The notes: generated by a model from the letters alone, not told the origin. A DNA stretch of 64,000 nucleotides from Xiphias gladius (GCF_016859285.1 NC_053414.1:4671517-4735516); one strand, 5' to 3'; counted from the stretch's first letter, positions 1-32,335 are shown. Translations and numbers: made by a program.

Positions 1-349
1 AACTTGTCTGATTAAAGGAACAAGGAAAGAATCTGACCAAGAATTTGATGGCAAACTTTCAAACGTGATCTGTTTGATAATCAGTGCTAGAGATTCATTT
101 CTTTTGGTGCTAAGGTTGAATTCTCAGCCTAAGGTTGACTTCAGCCTGGTGTTGTAGTTTCCTTCCTGGCAAACACACACGTCGGGGAGTTCGGGTTTGT
201 TTTCATAATAATGGCTAGAAGAATAACCAGCATCTCTATTATCTCCCTCTAAAAGCCCTCTTATCCCTTGCAGTTAGTATTTCATGTCGGGTTGTTTTTT
301 TGCTCTTCAGATATTTTTCTAGAATGAAAGCAGTCAAATAGGAGGAGGG
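1..349. other. Upstream flank of ABCC10
   Basis: No coding exon is supported here. The stretch is AT-rich, lacks a CpG island, and ends directly at the ABCC10 start codon. It should contain the 5' UTR and probably the core promoter, but I see no convincing TATA box or other element that fixes a transcription start. Confidence 0.4.
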
Positions 350-18912
<18,563 letters not shown>

Positions 18913-21900
18913 GATGACAGAGAGACACTGAAAGGAGGGAATTTTTCCAAAACCTGAAGATATATTTTTATACTTTACGCTGGAAAGGTTTGCTGGGAAC
19001 TTGCTTCCTTTGTCAGTGCGTCCTGCTTCACACAAACATAGTTTAAAAAAACAAAAAGCGTTTGGTCATGGAAGGGTCAATGTTAATTTTTATAGGCTAA
19101 TATTTTTTGATTTTATACTGACATTTAGTTTCTTTTAAATTTTTTTGATTTTTTGTTTTTATGCAAAAACAGGATTGTTTCCCCAGAATTTTGTATAAGA
19201 AATTAATTACAGTTAATAATCTGAAAGTCGCACACTCGTAACTCCAACGCAGTCGTATATTTCAACTTATAAGGATCGATGAATCTTCAAGTTGCCTTTT
19301 TCAACGAAAGCCTTCGTTTTCAGCGGAAAGTGCGATTTTCATAAGCTGAAATAAATGATTGTTTCGAAGCTGGCCTGTGAGCCAGCAGCTCAGTGTAGGG
19401 ATCTCAGTGTGCTTTTCCCTTAGCTTTTCTTAGAGTGGAAATCTACACAAGGTGGGAGATATTTTTTTTCTCCCCTTAAACAGCATTTTCTGCCTGCCGG
19501 ATTATGCTGCATTTGCAATACATATTGGCAACGTGAGATTTGGAGGATTTTTAATAATTTATTACTGGACGGAGGCAACTTCCGGCAGCACCTTCATATA
19601 ACTCTATGCTCAACCAGTCTATTGTCATCCGTTCTTTTTAAACACATTGATTGTTTTTGTTGATTCAGTAGATTGTTTGGGGCCATTATGTCCTGCTGTG
19701 TCATAGGCTACTATAATTTTTCTATGGCGATTTAAGGCGACCAGTAGTTACACTCATCTTTGAGTACTTTGGAAATAACTTAAAATGTGAAAAGCAAGAA
19801 ATATAAAAACGTCTTCCCTCTGTAAGGTGCTAGTAAATTTTGCTCCGCGTCAGGTTACATTGAAATCAAATGTAGACAGTCGTGGAACCCTCTCCACTAA
19901 ATCCCAGACTGCGGAAAATAGTTTAGTTGAGTAGGCCATTATCTGGGACCCTCACAATCTGTTTTATACACTCTCTGGATTTGTAACTGCTCTTAAAAAG
20001 TGAATTTATGCAGAAAAAAAGTAAGGGCATACTGATAAATGAGATGCCACATGCCACTACAGGTTTTGCTGCATAAAGCAACATCAATCTGACGTAACCT
20101 TCTCACTCTAATTTGAAGGAGTGATCTTTATGTCAGTGATCTGTAATCTCAAACTGACTCCTTTTTAAAATGGGAGTTAATAATGGGTCACTTTGCAAAC
20201 ATCAGGTAATCGCTCTGTGTTAACTGTTATATGGTCAAATTCTCTTTAGTTTTTTTTTTTTTTCATTACGTGAAGTTTAGGATCCAGATCTATCTTTAAT
20301 GAAGTGGTGTTGTTTATACTATTGCACGTTAAAATGATCTTCATCCATCCACCTGGAGCACCATGGGTTTAGGGCACAGTTACCTGACCCTAGATCTGTT
20401 ATAGCTACCTCAGCTCTGAGGCCGGCCACTGAACATTGTTATAAAGGCAAACAACACTCATGGAGATCAGGCTGTATTTCATAGAAATAACGCCGTACAT
20501 TATATTTTGGTGTTCCTCATGGGAGCTGTTTTGGTCCCCTGATTTTTAGTCGTAAAAAGCCGGGGTTCTTGGTTGATATCTTTAGTGAACATAATGTTAA
20601 TTTCTGTAGCTATACTGATATACCAGTCTATATTTCTGTTGCTACAAATGATACGATGCCTGAAGCCACTCTGTCTATTTTTATGTAGGCAGTCCATAAA
20701 TGCATCAATTATCGTTTCGTACAATTAAATTTAATAAGAGCCATTTATTATTATTAGAATATATTGTTATTTAAGAGCAGAGCCTGAGAGGTTATTGACG
20801 ACTCTTGGGATCTGAATTGCTTGGTTTATTTTCTTACCTCAGTGTTATGTTTGTCAATTTAATTTTTTTTGTTACCTGTTATCAAAACTAAAATACAGCT
20901 TTTCTAAGTGTGGTAGTTTTTTTTTAATGTAGAATGTCAAAGTCAACAGTCCAAACCAAGAAAACAATTTAATTTACTGTAATATAAGACCCAGAAAAGC
21001 TGCAAAGTCTCACTTTTGAGAACCTGCAACATCAAATTTTTAGGCATCTTTGCTTGAAAGACGACTCATACAATTAATGGATGATCGAGAGAGTTAATTT
21101 AATCCACGATTTTTTGCAGCTCTAATATAAACTTTGAATTAAATTATTTCAATTTAAATATTGATTGAAAGAATTTTTTTTATTGTACTACTGGTGTTGC
21201 TACATGTGATGTTCTCATATTGAATAATTCAGTCATTGAATACACTAGACCTACTGTATGTGCAATGTGATGATACTGTATGTGATATATTTGACATATG
21301 CAGTAAAAATGTTTAATAAATTTGAAAGGATTTTCTTGTTTGTGTTTTTTTTTCTCTTTTTTTTTATCTTGTCAACAAAGTACTTTATAATTAAAGTCCA
21401 GGTTCTACTAAAACTATAACGAGTGCTTCATTGGTTATAAATATACCTGTTGTCATACCTGTTTTATTTCAGCAGGTTTTCCTAAGAATATTTTTGCACT
21501 TACGTGTTGTCAGAGCCCATCTGGAGCCACAGCCGTACCTGTCCTGGCAGGATTATATTACGATATATATTGTGTGAAAGCAACTGAACTCTTTTTTTCT
21601 TTCTATCCAGATTCACGCAGAAAGCAGTGTTTGTGATCAACAATAGCCTGTGAGTGACTCACTGTGCGAACGCCTGCCGCTCCCTTGGCTCGGGTCGGCA
21701 TTTTTCTCATGTTAAAACGCTTTATCGCGTTGTCATGGGGAGTGTTTGCTTTATGATTTTTTTGCTCTGCCTTGGTTGTTGAAAGTCGAGGTTTCGACTC
21801 TAACGCTGGATTTAATTTATGTGTGTGTTTGTGTGTGCACGCAGCACACGCGTGTGTTGTGGGAACAGATGCGTTTACGTACGAGGAAAAGCGGGCCGGA

Positions 21901-22202
21901 GGTTCAAGTCGTGCTGTTGTCTGCTCATGTGTGTGTCTGTGTTTGTATGCACACGAGCCGCCAGCATGTGGTAGTCAAGGCGTGTTTGGCTGAGGGCGTG
22001 TGGTGTAATTGTATGTGCGTTTGTGCCTGACAGTTAGTGGAGACGGGACATTTAAGGTGGAACCTGTTCGCCTGCTTCGAGTCAGGTGTTGGTCCACCTG
22101 ACTGGCACGCCCCTCCTCGGTCATAACCTGCAGAGCAAACAGCATGGACTGATTACTATGTGGTGAAACTCTACAGGACAACTTCAACAACACAGAAGCC
22201 AG
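18913..22202 (+). other. ABCC10 3' UTR and intergenic DNA
   Basis: No exon is supported. The AT-rich start is probably ABCC10 3' UTR; AATAAA occurs at 19350-19355 and, more convincingly, at 21315-21320. From about 21640 the composition turns GC- and GT-rich (interrupted GTGTGT runs 21814-22025), which may mark the promoter or a 5' noncoding exon of the next gene. Confidence 0.45.
21315..21320 (+). terminator. Candidate distal poly(A) signal of ABCC10
   Basis: AATAAA followed within about 30 bp by a T/GT-rich stretch (ttcttgtttgtgtttttttt), the usual downstream element. It would give a 3' UTR of about 2.4 kb. The AATAAA at 19350 would be a proximal alternative. Confidence 0.4.
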
Positions 22203-22241
22203 ATGTCGGCAAAAAAAAACACCTGCCTGATGGATCCTGAG
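22203..22241 (+). CDS. Candidate first coding exon of the AHNAK-like gene
   Basis: ATG at 22203 opens 13 codons (MSAKKNTCLMDPE) that end at a plausible donor (GAG/gtcagt). The phase is 0, which fits the phase-0 acceptor at 24206/24207. The alternative is initiation at the ATG at 24201-24203, which overlaps the acceptor and is in frame with the PDZ exon if that exon is transcribed without splicing. The call rests on phase and splice sites only. Confidence 0.4.
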
Positions 22242-24206
22242 GTCAGTTTCATTTCTGGGCTTCTTCTCAGCTGTGAGCTTCATTCTTTGTGGTGACAGTG
22301 GGCTGCATTCCGAGTTCCTGGTGCCATCATCCCAGGTAGTCTCTGTCAAGTCTCAGCCTCCATACTAACGGCCTTTGCTCCTTGTCATGCACTTTTATGG
22401 TACGGTTATTTTAATCAGCTCTTAGCACATCAAATTCAACCGGCCAGTGATATGCTTCTGTGGATGCATTCCAGTTTATGTGTGGTGCAAAATTAACTTT
22501 TTCTTTTGAAAAGAGTTACTTTTCCTTCCCACCCACACATGGTCCATTCTCTTCCTCCTGTTCCTCCACCCGTTGTTTCGATTTGATTTGACATTTGACC
22601 GAAGATTTTCACTTTCACAGCTTCAGGCAGGTGCACTCTGGCTCACCTGTAAAATGTTCAGTTTGTAAATTTCCAAGTAGTAAACCGGCTGCTTCCTTTT
22701 GCTCAGTTGTGTGTGTAAAATGAGCTAAATGCTAAATTCTGATTGATATATTTTGATTTGAGATATTTTGTATCACACACTAAACAGGGGGGGAGACACA
22801 CGGTAGATTTATACAGTTCATTTAGGAAACCCATGATACAGAACAACCAGCTGTTTTTCAACATTAAAACTACATTATTTTTAAGTATAGAGGAACATTT
22901 TGCCAGTCCGTAGTTAGGGTTCAGTATCATCTTTGTTCTGTCTTTCCATACAAGTGTCATTCCTGAACGAATGATGAGTTAAAATTGACCCAAACCTGCT
23001 CCAGCTTGACATCTTAAATACCTGAAAACATATGTTTCTGAAAATGATTGCTCAATAATCTGACCTAAAAGGGATAAAAAATATTTTAACATTTTGAGTT
23101 TTTTAGTAAATGTCACATTGATATTGAGATAATTACTGTGATGATTATTGTAGTGTTAGTTTAGTCCTTACTGCCTGATCCCGCTCTGTATCTGTTGCTA
23201 TCATGACACACTGATTATTGTGAGAATGGTGGATGAGTTGATTATTTTCATCCCGATTTTAACACTTTTAGTTTGATACGCGGAGTTGTAAAAGCAGCAG
23301 CTAGGTGGTGGTATTGAATAGAGCACAGTTTCATTCATCCAGCGCATCTTTTCAAACCATCTCCCATGATCTTGACAGGACAAACTGTGTCTGGATTCAC
23401 TGGAGGTCTGCCAGTGTTGTACCAGCCACTCAATACCAGAGAGCAGCGGGTGTGGTTGATTTGACTTTGTGTGCTCACGAAAAGGAAACACCCAACAACA
23501 GAACACTTTTCGCAGTGCTCTCGATAAACCTGTTTGTTGTTTTTTTTTTTTTGCATTATGATCCAACAGCCCCAAGGCCATAACTCAAATTCCTCAGAGA
23601 TGCACCTGCGGAGTTACCTGTGTATCACTCGTCTACCTAGACAGTAAAACTGATGCCCTCTTGCTTATAGTCTAGTCTAGTCTAGTTTTTTGTGCTACTT
23701 TTTTTCTGAGTCTTCAGTAAAATTCTTTTCTCTCAGGCAAGTGCTTATTTTAATGACTGAAAATGTCACTGAAACAACAAACTTCTTTCTAAGTCGTCTT
23801 TACCTCACTGGTTTAAACAGATTTAAGAAGTGAAACTATCGTATGACAAGAGCTCGTTGCTGGATTCTCCTGGTTCATCTGTGTCATTGAATGTCAACTT
23901 ACGTTCCCGCGGTTTTGTTCTATAAGCTTTAACATGTTACAAATATACAGTACATGTTTAAAGAACTGCTGTATTTCATGTTCCCATAGTAGCTGCGTCT
24001 GTTTACTGAATATTTTATTTTCTTCTGTAGGTTTAGTCCACGGGGATTTTTCAGTGCCACTGTGACAGAAACACAAGGATCATGGTACCAAACACCAACA
24101 TATTGTGTTATTTGAGTTATATTTCAGTCCCGTGTTGCTTTTTAAAGTTTTTGGTTTGGAGGAGTGCTTCTGTTGTAAACATTTTATGACATTTTTTTGC
24201 ATGCAG

Positions 24207-27200
24207 CCGTATCACCGCAGAGGAAGGAGCCTCTCTGACGCCCTCACCCTGGAACGATCAGAAGAGGGGGGGCTGGTCATTTCCAGCATTAATGACAATG
24301 CCTCAACCAGTCAGGGTCTGAGGGAAGGTATGGCCCTTGACATGCTTATAGAATATGCTTTACAACTTCAAACAGGGAAGCCTTGTGCTCATTTTTGGCG
24401 TTTTTGTTTGTGTTTTTTGATTAGCGGTATTGGGCTTCATTAAACCGAAAGCTCTCTAATATTTCTCCTCCGCCGTTCATGTAAATGAAGTCGACAGAAT
24501 TTTCAAAACACTTCTCAGTATTCAGTCCAATACTGTACCAACAGTCAATAACCTTGTCAATGCAATTGAAATGATAAGATTAATAAATGTGTTGTATATT
24601 ACAATGCTGTTGTAATGGATTGCATATTTTCCTGATCACTCAGCGTGAATGCATATTCAACAGATTGTGGTTGAAATACAGAATACAGTAGTAGTTCTTT
24701 TCAAAAAATCCTTGAGTTTGTGGCAGGTGTAGGATCTAAGACTACCATTTAAATAGTACAATATGATGAGCACCTATGATAACATGGAAATGTTCTGGAA
24801 CAAGCTATTGTTTTATGCAGACACTTGATTTTTTTTTTTTTTTTTTTTTTTTTTAAGGGGATGAAATTTTGGGCGCATCAATCAATTTTGATCAACTGTC
24901 AAAAGAGGAAGTGTTAAAAGTGCTGGAACTGATGGAGCCGTTTGATGACAAGGTCCAAGTCCTCACCCGGAGCAACCTGAGCAAGAGCCTTGGAAATCTG
25001 AACCAGTGTGCCAGGAGTCCCGAGATGGTGGGTGTTTTTACAGATACTATCCAGTCAAACTGAATTAATGGATTTTCTTATACCTTTATGCAACAGTGAT
25101 CCACAACACAGCTCACAGTTGCTGAAGTGTTTTGATGTTCTGCTAAACGTTTTAATGTAGGTTCCTGCATTCTACCGTTTAGTTTTCCTGTAATTTAAAA
25201 TGCAAGAATTCTGTTTTATAATGTTCAACAAAGGGCTTTGTTTTTCAATCTGCATTACATTGATTGTCATAGAAACAATGGTAAAACTGATCCCCAGCCC
25301 AACTGCTAGAGAACTAATACAAGAGACCCTGATATTATAGTTACATTCCAGTCACCAAGTTGTGTTTTATATTTCTAGATGCTGAAGGATTCCTACAGCA
25401 AACTCTACAATGACAAAATCAAGAAGTTTATGAGGGCTGATTTGCTCGGTGCTGAAGAGGGCTGTGAGAGCGGTGACAGCGGTGAGCCAACTGTAGCAGG
25501 CCCTTCCAAGGTCAGCCTAAAGCAAGACATGAGGTTGCCTCGCCTTGGAGTTGACTTTGGACTTCTGAAAACCAGGACTCTGAGCACAGATGTTAATGCT
25601 GATTCAGAATCTGATGATGCAACATTTTCGGCCAGAACAGCTGGAGAATTAACAGACGGCAGCAATTTGAACCTTCCACCGTTGGGACTCGGCTTGAGTG
25701 GGACTGCTCCAAGTGTAGCTCAGGTACCCAGACCTAAAATCGATGCTAGAAGTCCACAACTTAATGCTCCAGACTTTCATCTGTCTGGAACATTACCAGA
25801 GGGGCCAAATGTAAACAATACAGCTGGTGTACAACTGCCAAACACTGACATTCCATCAGTTGACTTGACAATGCCAAATCGTGAAAGACGTCATACTGGA
25901 CTGGAAGGCAAAGGAACTTTTGGAACTCCAGAAATAGGAAGCCCAGATGGTAGTACCACTGAAATGGGAATAAAACTTAATGAGGGAAATATCAGTGGTC
26001 CATCCACTGGTGTTCCCAAAGTGGACATTGAAGGAACAAACAAAGAATTCAAAATGCCAAAATTCAAACTGCCTGACCTGGGCCTCTCTGGACCTACTTT
26101 TAGTGGTCCAGAATGTAAGATTGAGACACCAGATGTAGGAAGCCCAGATGTTCCTTCAGATAAACTCAATTTCAAGTATTCCAAGAAACTGAAAAGGCCA
26201 GATTTAAATGTGGATGATCTTTCCAGTTATGTAGAATCACCCAAGCTTAGGCTGTCTGGGAGATCCCCTGAGCTAGACCTAGAAATGCCAGGTGTTAATG
26301 TATCACAACTTGATCTAAATGGACCAGACACTGACATGCCTTCAGGTGAAGTCAAAGTGCCGCTTAAGAAACTAAAGATTGATCTTAAATCTCCAGATTT
26401 AGATGTGGATGCTCCATCTGGTAAACTCACTATGCCCAAATTTGGGTTGTCAGGCAAAGGTGAAGCTGATGTTGAATTGCCTAATCTAGGTCTCAAAACA
26501 CCAAAGATAAAAGATGGGATTCACACACCTCATATAAGTCTACCCAAAGCTGACCTCAAAGGTCAATCTGGAAAATACAAGGTTCCTAAGTTTGCAATGC
26601 CCAAGTTTGATTTACCAGACATTCCAGTTCCAGATTTTAATGGAGACTTCAAGGGACCACATGTGCAGTTGGCTGCACCACATCTCAAAGCTGGAATTGC
26701 AGACCCAAATGTTGACTTAAATGTACCCTCGGCTGACTTGGGCATTGCAAGCCCATCTGGAAAACTCAAAATGCCAGGTTTTGGGTTATCTGGCCCTAAA
26801 GTTAAAGGACCTGAATATGAGTTAAAAAGTCCAGACATGGATATTTTTGCTCCCAAGTTTAAAGGTGGCATCAATTTGCCTGGTGGTGATCTCAAAGAGC
26901 CAAAGCTAGACCTCAATACCCCTGATTTGGGTATTAATATGCCTTCTGATAAATTGGACATTGATGCAGATGCTCCCACTGGAAAATTTAAATTGCCAAA
27001 ATTTAAACTTTTTGGTACATTGCCAAAGAATAAAAATATGGATATCAATGCAGGGATGAAAACACCTGAACTAACTTTGAAATCCCCAAAGATAAAAGGC
27101 ATAGATGCTCCTGACATGAGTGTACCAAACATGGATCTCAAAGCTCCGAAAGCTCCAAATTTAGACCTCCACACTCCAGATGTAAACATTGGTTCACCCA

Positions 27201-30200
27201 AAGGGAAATTCACAATGCCAAAGCTGAAAATACCCAGCTTAGACCTATCAGGTCCAAATGGAGCAAACATTGATGTAGATGCATCTCTAAACAGCCCAGA
27301 TTTGAATTTGCCTGAGATGGACCTTAAAAAACCCAAACTAGATCTTTCTAGCCCAGATGTCAACTTACATATGCCCTCAGGTAAATTGAAAGGACCAGCA
27401 TTGACAAAACCAAATGTTGACTTGAATGCTCCTGACATGCATATTGATGATCCCACAAGCAAATTTCAAATGCCCAAATTTAACCTCTCAGGCACATATC
27501 CAAAAGGACCAAATTTGGAGATAAACACTGATCTAAATTCACCAAATCTAAGTCTTAAATCTCCAAAGATAAAGGGTGGAATTGATGTCCCTGACTTACC
27601 AAACATGGACGTTAAAGCTTCCAAGTTACACGTGAACAATCCAGATGTCAACATTGGTTCACCCAAAGCAAAATTAAAGATGCCCAAATTAAAGATCCCT
27701 CAATTTAGTCTTCCAGGCCTAAAAGGACCTGAGATTGATGGAAATTTAGATGGTCCAGACATGGATATTAATGCACCCAATGTCACTCTCAAAGGTCCTA
27801 AAGCTGATTTAGAAATGCCAGATGTTGATATTGCTGGTCCATCAGGAAAATTCAAAAAACCAAACTTGAACCTGCCTGATTTGAGGCTTTCTGGTGCAAA
27901 GTTAGATGGCCATGAATTTGACTTTAAATCACCTGACCTAAATATCTCTGGTCCCAATCTCAGTGGTGGAATAAATCCACCAGACCTAAATATACCCAAG
28001 GCTGACCTCAAAAGCCCCAAGCTAGACCTCAGTACCCCAAATGTCAATTTAGACATGCCATCTGCCCGACTGAAAATGCCAGAGCTTCATGCTCCAGACT
28101 GGGATGTTAATGCTCCCTCAGGCAAATTGAAATGGCCAAAATTTAATCTTTCAGGTACACTGCCAAAAGGACCAAATATGGACATAAACACAGATCTGGA
28201 TTCACCAGATTTGAGTCTCAGATCTCCAAAGATAAAGGGTGGAATTGACGGCCCAAACTTGCACTTACCAAACACGGACCTTAAAGCTCCCAAGTTAGAC
28301 ATGAACACTCCAGATGTCAACATTGGTTCACCCAAAGCAAAGCTGAAAATGCCAAAATTGAAAATGCCAAAATTTAGCCTCCCACACCTAAAAGGACCTG
28401 AAATGGACGGAAATTTAGATGGCCCAGATGTAGATATAAATGCACCCAATGTCAACCTCAGAGGTCCTAAAGCTGATTTAGATGTTGATATTGCTGGTCC
28501 ATTCGGAAAATTCAAAAAGCCGAACTTGAACCTGCCTGATTTGGGGCTTTCTGGTCCAAAGTTAGGTGGCTCTAAATTGGACCTCAAATCACCTGACCTA
28601 GACATCTCTGGTCCTAATCTCAGTGGTGCAATAAATGCACCAGACATAAACATGCCCAAGGTTGATCTAAAAAGCCCCAAACTGGACCTCAATACCCCAA
28701 AGCTCAACTTAGACATGCCATCTGGTAAATTGAAAATGCCAACACTGGCAAAACCGAAGGCTGAGCTTAATGCTCCAGAATGGGATGTTGATACTCCATC
28801 AGGCAAATTGAAATGGCCTAAATTTAATCTTTCAGGCACATTGCCAAAGGGACCAAATATGGATGTAAACACAGATCTAAAATCACCAAAGATAAAGGGT
28901 GGAATTGATGCCCTTGACTTGGACTTACCAAATATGGACCTTAGAGCTCCCAAGTTAGACATGAACACTCCAGATGTCAACATTGGTTCACCCAAAGCAA
29001 AGCTGAAAATGCCAAAATTGAAAATGCCAAAATTTAGCCTCCCAAACCTAAAAGGACCTGAAATGGACGGAAATTTAGATGGCCCAGATGTAGATATAAA
29101 TGCACCCAATGTCAACCTCAGAGGTCCTAAAGCTGACTTAGATGCTGATATTGCTGGTCCATTTGGAAAATTCAAAAAACCAAACTTGAATCTGCCTGAT
29201 TTGGGGCTTTCTGGTCCAAAGTTAGGTGGCCCTAACTTGAACCTCAAATCACCTGACCTAGACATCTCTGGTCCTAATCTCAGTGGTGGAATAAATGCAC
29301 CAGACATAAACATGCCCAAGGTTGACCTGAAGAGCCCCAAACTGGACCTCAATACCCCAAAGCTCAACTTAGACATGCCATCTGGTAAATTGAAAATGCC
29401 AACACTGGCAAAACCGAAGGCTGAGCTTCATGCTCCAAACTGGGATGTTGATGCTCCCTCAGGCAAATTGAAAATGCCTAAATTTAATCTTTCGGGTACT
29501 TTACCAAAAGGACCAAATATTGACATAAACACAGATCTGAATTCATCAGATTTGAATCTGAAAAGTCCAAAGATGAAGGGTGGAATTGATGCCCCTGTCT
29601 TGGACTTACCAAACATGGACCTTAAAGCTCCCAGGTTAGATGTGAACACTCCAGATGTCAACATCAGCTCACCCAAAGCAAAGTTGAAAATGCCCAAATT
29701 GAAAATGCCTAAAGTTAATCTACCAAGCCTACAAGGACCTGAGATTGATGGCAATTTAGATGGCCCAGACGTTGACATCAGTGCACCCAAGGTCAGCCTC
29801 AAAGGGTCCAAAACTGGCTTTCAAATGCCAGATGTTGATTTTGGTAGCCCATCTGGAAAAATTAAAAAGCCACATTTCCAAATGCCTGATGTGGGGTTTT
29901 CTGGTCCAAAGTTAGATGGCCCAAACTTTGACTTCAAGTCACCAGATCTTAATGCCAAGTTACCGAAAGGACCGAATTTGAACTTAAATTCAGACCTCAA
30001 AACTCCAGATTTGAATCTCAAAGCTCCAAAGATGAAAGGTGGAATCAATGCCCCCCAGTTGGGTTTATCAAATGTGGACCTGAAAGCTCCAAAGTTAGAT
30101 ATGAACACGTCGGATGTCAGCATTGGTTTACCTGATGAGAATTTCAAAAAGCCCAAAATCAAGATTCCAAAAGGCCCAAATGCTTATATAAATGCAGATT

Positions 30201-31303
30201 TACAGGGACCTGACCTGAATATCCCAAATGTAGACGTTAATGGTCCAAGAGGAAATTTAAAAATGCCAGGTTTAAATACACCAGACCTCAGTCTCTCTGG
30301 ACCTAAGACAAGTCTCAAAGGTCCAGACGCTGACATGAATGTTCCGTCTGGAAACATCCAGGGTCCTCAGACTGATCTTGATTTGGCAGACAGAAAATTG
30401 AAACTCCCTTCCCTCAAGCTGCCTCAGTTTGGAATCCCAGATCTTAATAGGGCAGGGTCTGATATTGACTTTGGTGCATCTCTGAGACCAACAAATCTGG
30501 ATATTTCTCCTCCAAATGCAAAACTGAATGTAAAACCACCCAAGTTGAAGGGGGATATCCCAGGTCCAAAGGTCAGTGCTCCAAACATGGACCTCAACGT
30601 GCCTAAAGTGGCAATGCCGAATCCAAAGCTGCATCTCAAATCTCCAGATCTTAGCATTGATGATCTTTCGCTAAATTTCAAAGGACCTTCCTATAGGAAT
30701 CGCAGATCAGATATGACAGGTGTGAAAATGAATATGCCTGATCTGGATGTAGATGGAGATGTCAGATTTCATCACACTGATAGAAAGTCATCTAGGACCA
30801 AAGTAAGGTCCAGCTACCCTCTAGTGGATGCAGATTTTGGCCACCATATTGATTTCAACCGTTCAGATCTCAACATTGATGATTTCACAGGAAAGGATCA
30901 CGTTCGTAGAGCCAGAGGTTCAAAACTGGACCTCCAGGCATCACGTAACCCTGGACAGGGGATCTCCCAGTCAGGTGTTAAGGTTGACATGAGGGACCCC
31001 AGACACAGCAGAAGAATCCCGGCTGGTGCCACTGATATATATTCAAAGCACCAGAGAACAATGCAGCCTGTCCCGACAGCTCGTTTGCCACATTTGTCTC
31101 AAGATTCAAGAATGAGAGAACCTGACAGTTCAGACGGATACTACGTCACTGTTTTTCCAACTCAGACGCAAAATCAAAACATGCCAAACCGTAAATATAA
31201 CACACTTGGAGGGCTTGACTTTCGTCCAGGAAACATGGACCTTGAAGTTCCAGGTAAAACTGACCTTAAAGGGTCAACGTTCTTTTTCTCCAACCTCATA
31301 TAG
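24207..31303 (+). CDS. AHNAK/periaxin-family PDZ-and-repeat scaffold protein
   Basis: Exons: 24207-24327, 24858-25027 and 25379-31303 (phases 0, 1, 0), preceded by a possible 13-codon exon at 22203. The first two code for a PDZ-like fold (LTLERSEEGGLVISSIND, then GDEILGASINFDQLSKEEVL, where GDEILGA is the typical PDZ beta-strand/turn), closely following the AHNAK N-terminal layout. The third exon opens MLKDSYSKLYNDKIKKF and then runs 1974 codons of Lys/Pro/Asp/Leu-rich repeats of the AHNAK type: GPDxDI, KxPKxKxPKFSLP, SGPKxxG, SPDLDISGP. The repeats end at about nt 30650; the C-terminal 200 residues are basic and Arg/Ser/Asp-rich, with NLS-like RNRRS and RRARGSK. TAG is at 31301-31303. AHNAK proteins are giant scaffolds at the cell cortex that bind annexin/S100A10, Ca channel subunits and actin. 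At about 2080 residues this is shorter than mammalian AHNAK (about 5900) and nearer periaxin in size. The repeat sequence favours AHNAK; I leave the symbol blank because the paralogue cannot be settled here. Confidence 0.85.
27640..29720 (+). repeat. Higher-order tandem repeats of 660-680 bp in the AHNAK-like exon
   Basis: Landmark ccagatgtcaacattggttc recurs at about 27641, 28310 and 28970, and in altered form at 29651, giving spacings of about 669, 660 and 681 bp. The block 28310-28969 and the block 28970-29629 align without indels over most of their length, with long identical runs such as aaaggacctgaaatggacgg. Within each block, smaller units of about 30-40 residues repeat. The 220-codon unit preserves frame. 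Confidence 0.85.
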
Positions 31304-32103
31304 GTTTCAGATCACTCATGTTTCCACAAGCGGTATCAACTGTTTCTTCTAGTATGCTATTTGTATTGACTTTATTTATTGTGACTTAAGTTGTTGTATG
31401 TTGTTGTATGATTTATGAATTTTATGAAATGTGTCATTTAATTTTTTTTTCATATATAAAGTAACCTGTGCAGCTTTGTAATGATGCAAATGACGTTACA
31501 ATGCAGCATTCTTGCACTTATTTCATATGTAAAACTTTTTCACATTTTTTTTTTTTACTGAATGTTTATCCTATACAATATTTGTTTTAAAAGTAGATTT
31601 TTGTGTATATAATAGTTAAACCTTCTGATTTTGTTATGACACCGAAAGGATCCAAAATATCCAAATTCTCTCTCTTCACTGCTCAGGTTGAAACTCAAGG
31701 AGGAAATTTGTAAATTTGAGGGACTTTCTGGGTGCAATTACAAGATTAAAGGAGGGAAGTTGTTTTGTTATATATTATCAACTGAATGTTAAAATATTCA
31801 AAGTTTTGTGTATTTTTCTATTATATTGTGCATCTGTTCTTTTGAAAAAACCCACTATATTTTATATTCATTGGGGATGTATATAGTTGAGTTTATTGAA
31901 GTGTTATAACCATTTTTGTTTTTGACATTTTTGAGCAATAACATAATAAAATAATAATGGAATTATTTCAGATTACTATAGTGTATATATTAAACTATAC
32001 AAACTGATTTAGGCCATTTTAGAGTTGACCATGAAGAAATTAAAATTTGTCACAATGGACACATCATATTTCCTATTGTTGTTATATTGTACCAAATATG
32101 TTA

Positions 32104-32109
32104 AATAAA
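32104..32109 (+). terminator. Candidate poly(A) signal of the AHNAK-like gene
   Basis: AATAAA embedded in an A-rich run, followed by the phrase gaagaaaagcacagtaaaat. An earlier aataataaaataataatgg at about 31938 is a weaker alternative. Confidence 0.4.
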
Positions 32110-32333
32110 AAATAAAAAGAAGAAAAGCACAGTAAAATATTTAGATAATCTGTTTCATGACTTATATTATAGAGTTTTATTGAAAGGAAGAAAGTGTAGG
32201 AGTGGTTTTATCGGGTTTACATTTTATTTTAATCTGTAGGTTTATGTAGTTGAATACATTTAAAAAAGTATGATTAAATTTGCTCAGTCATACAAATATT
32301 GTGTTCAGTTTTCAAAAATAAGTAAAAAAAAAA

Positions 32334-32335
32334 AA

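Noticed and set aside
21746-22030. Open frames with Cys/Val runs
   Set aside because: They come from interrupted GTGTGT sequence; low complexity, no other support.
28087-29376. Antisense open frame of about 430 codons over the AHNAK-like repeats, and similar ones at 26563-27462 and 29428-29811
   Set aside because: The repeats use few codon types (CCA, GAT, AAA, TTG), whose complements lack stops in that frame, and each repeat keeps the pattern. There are no splice sites or family similarity.
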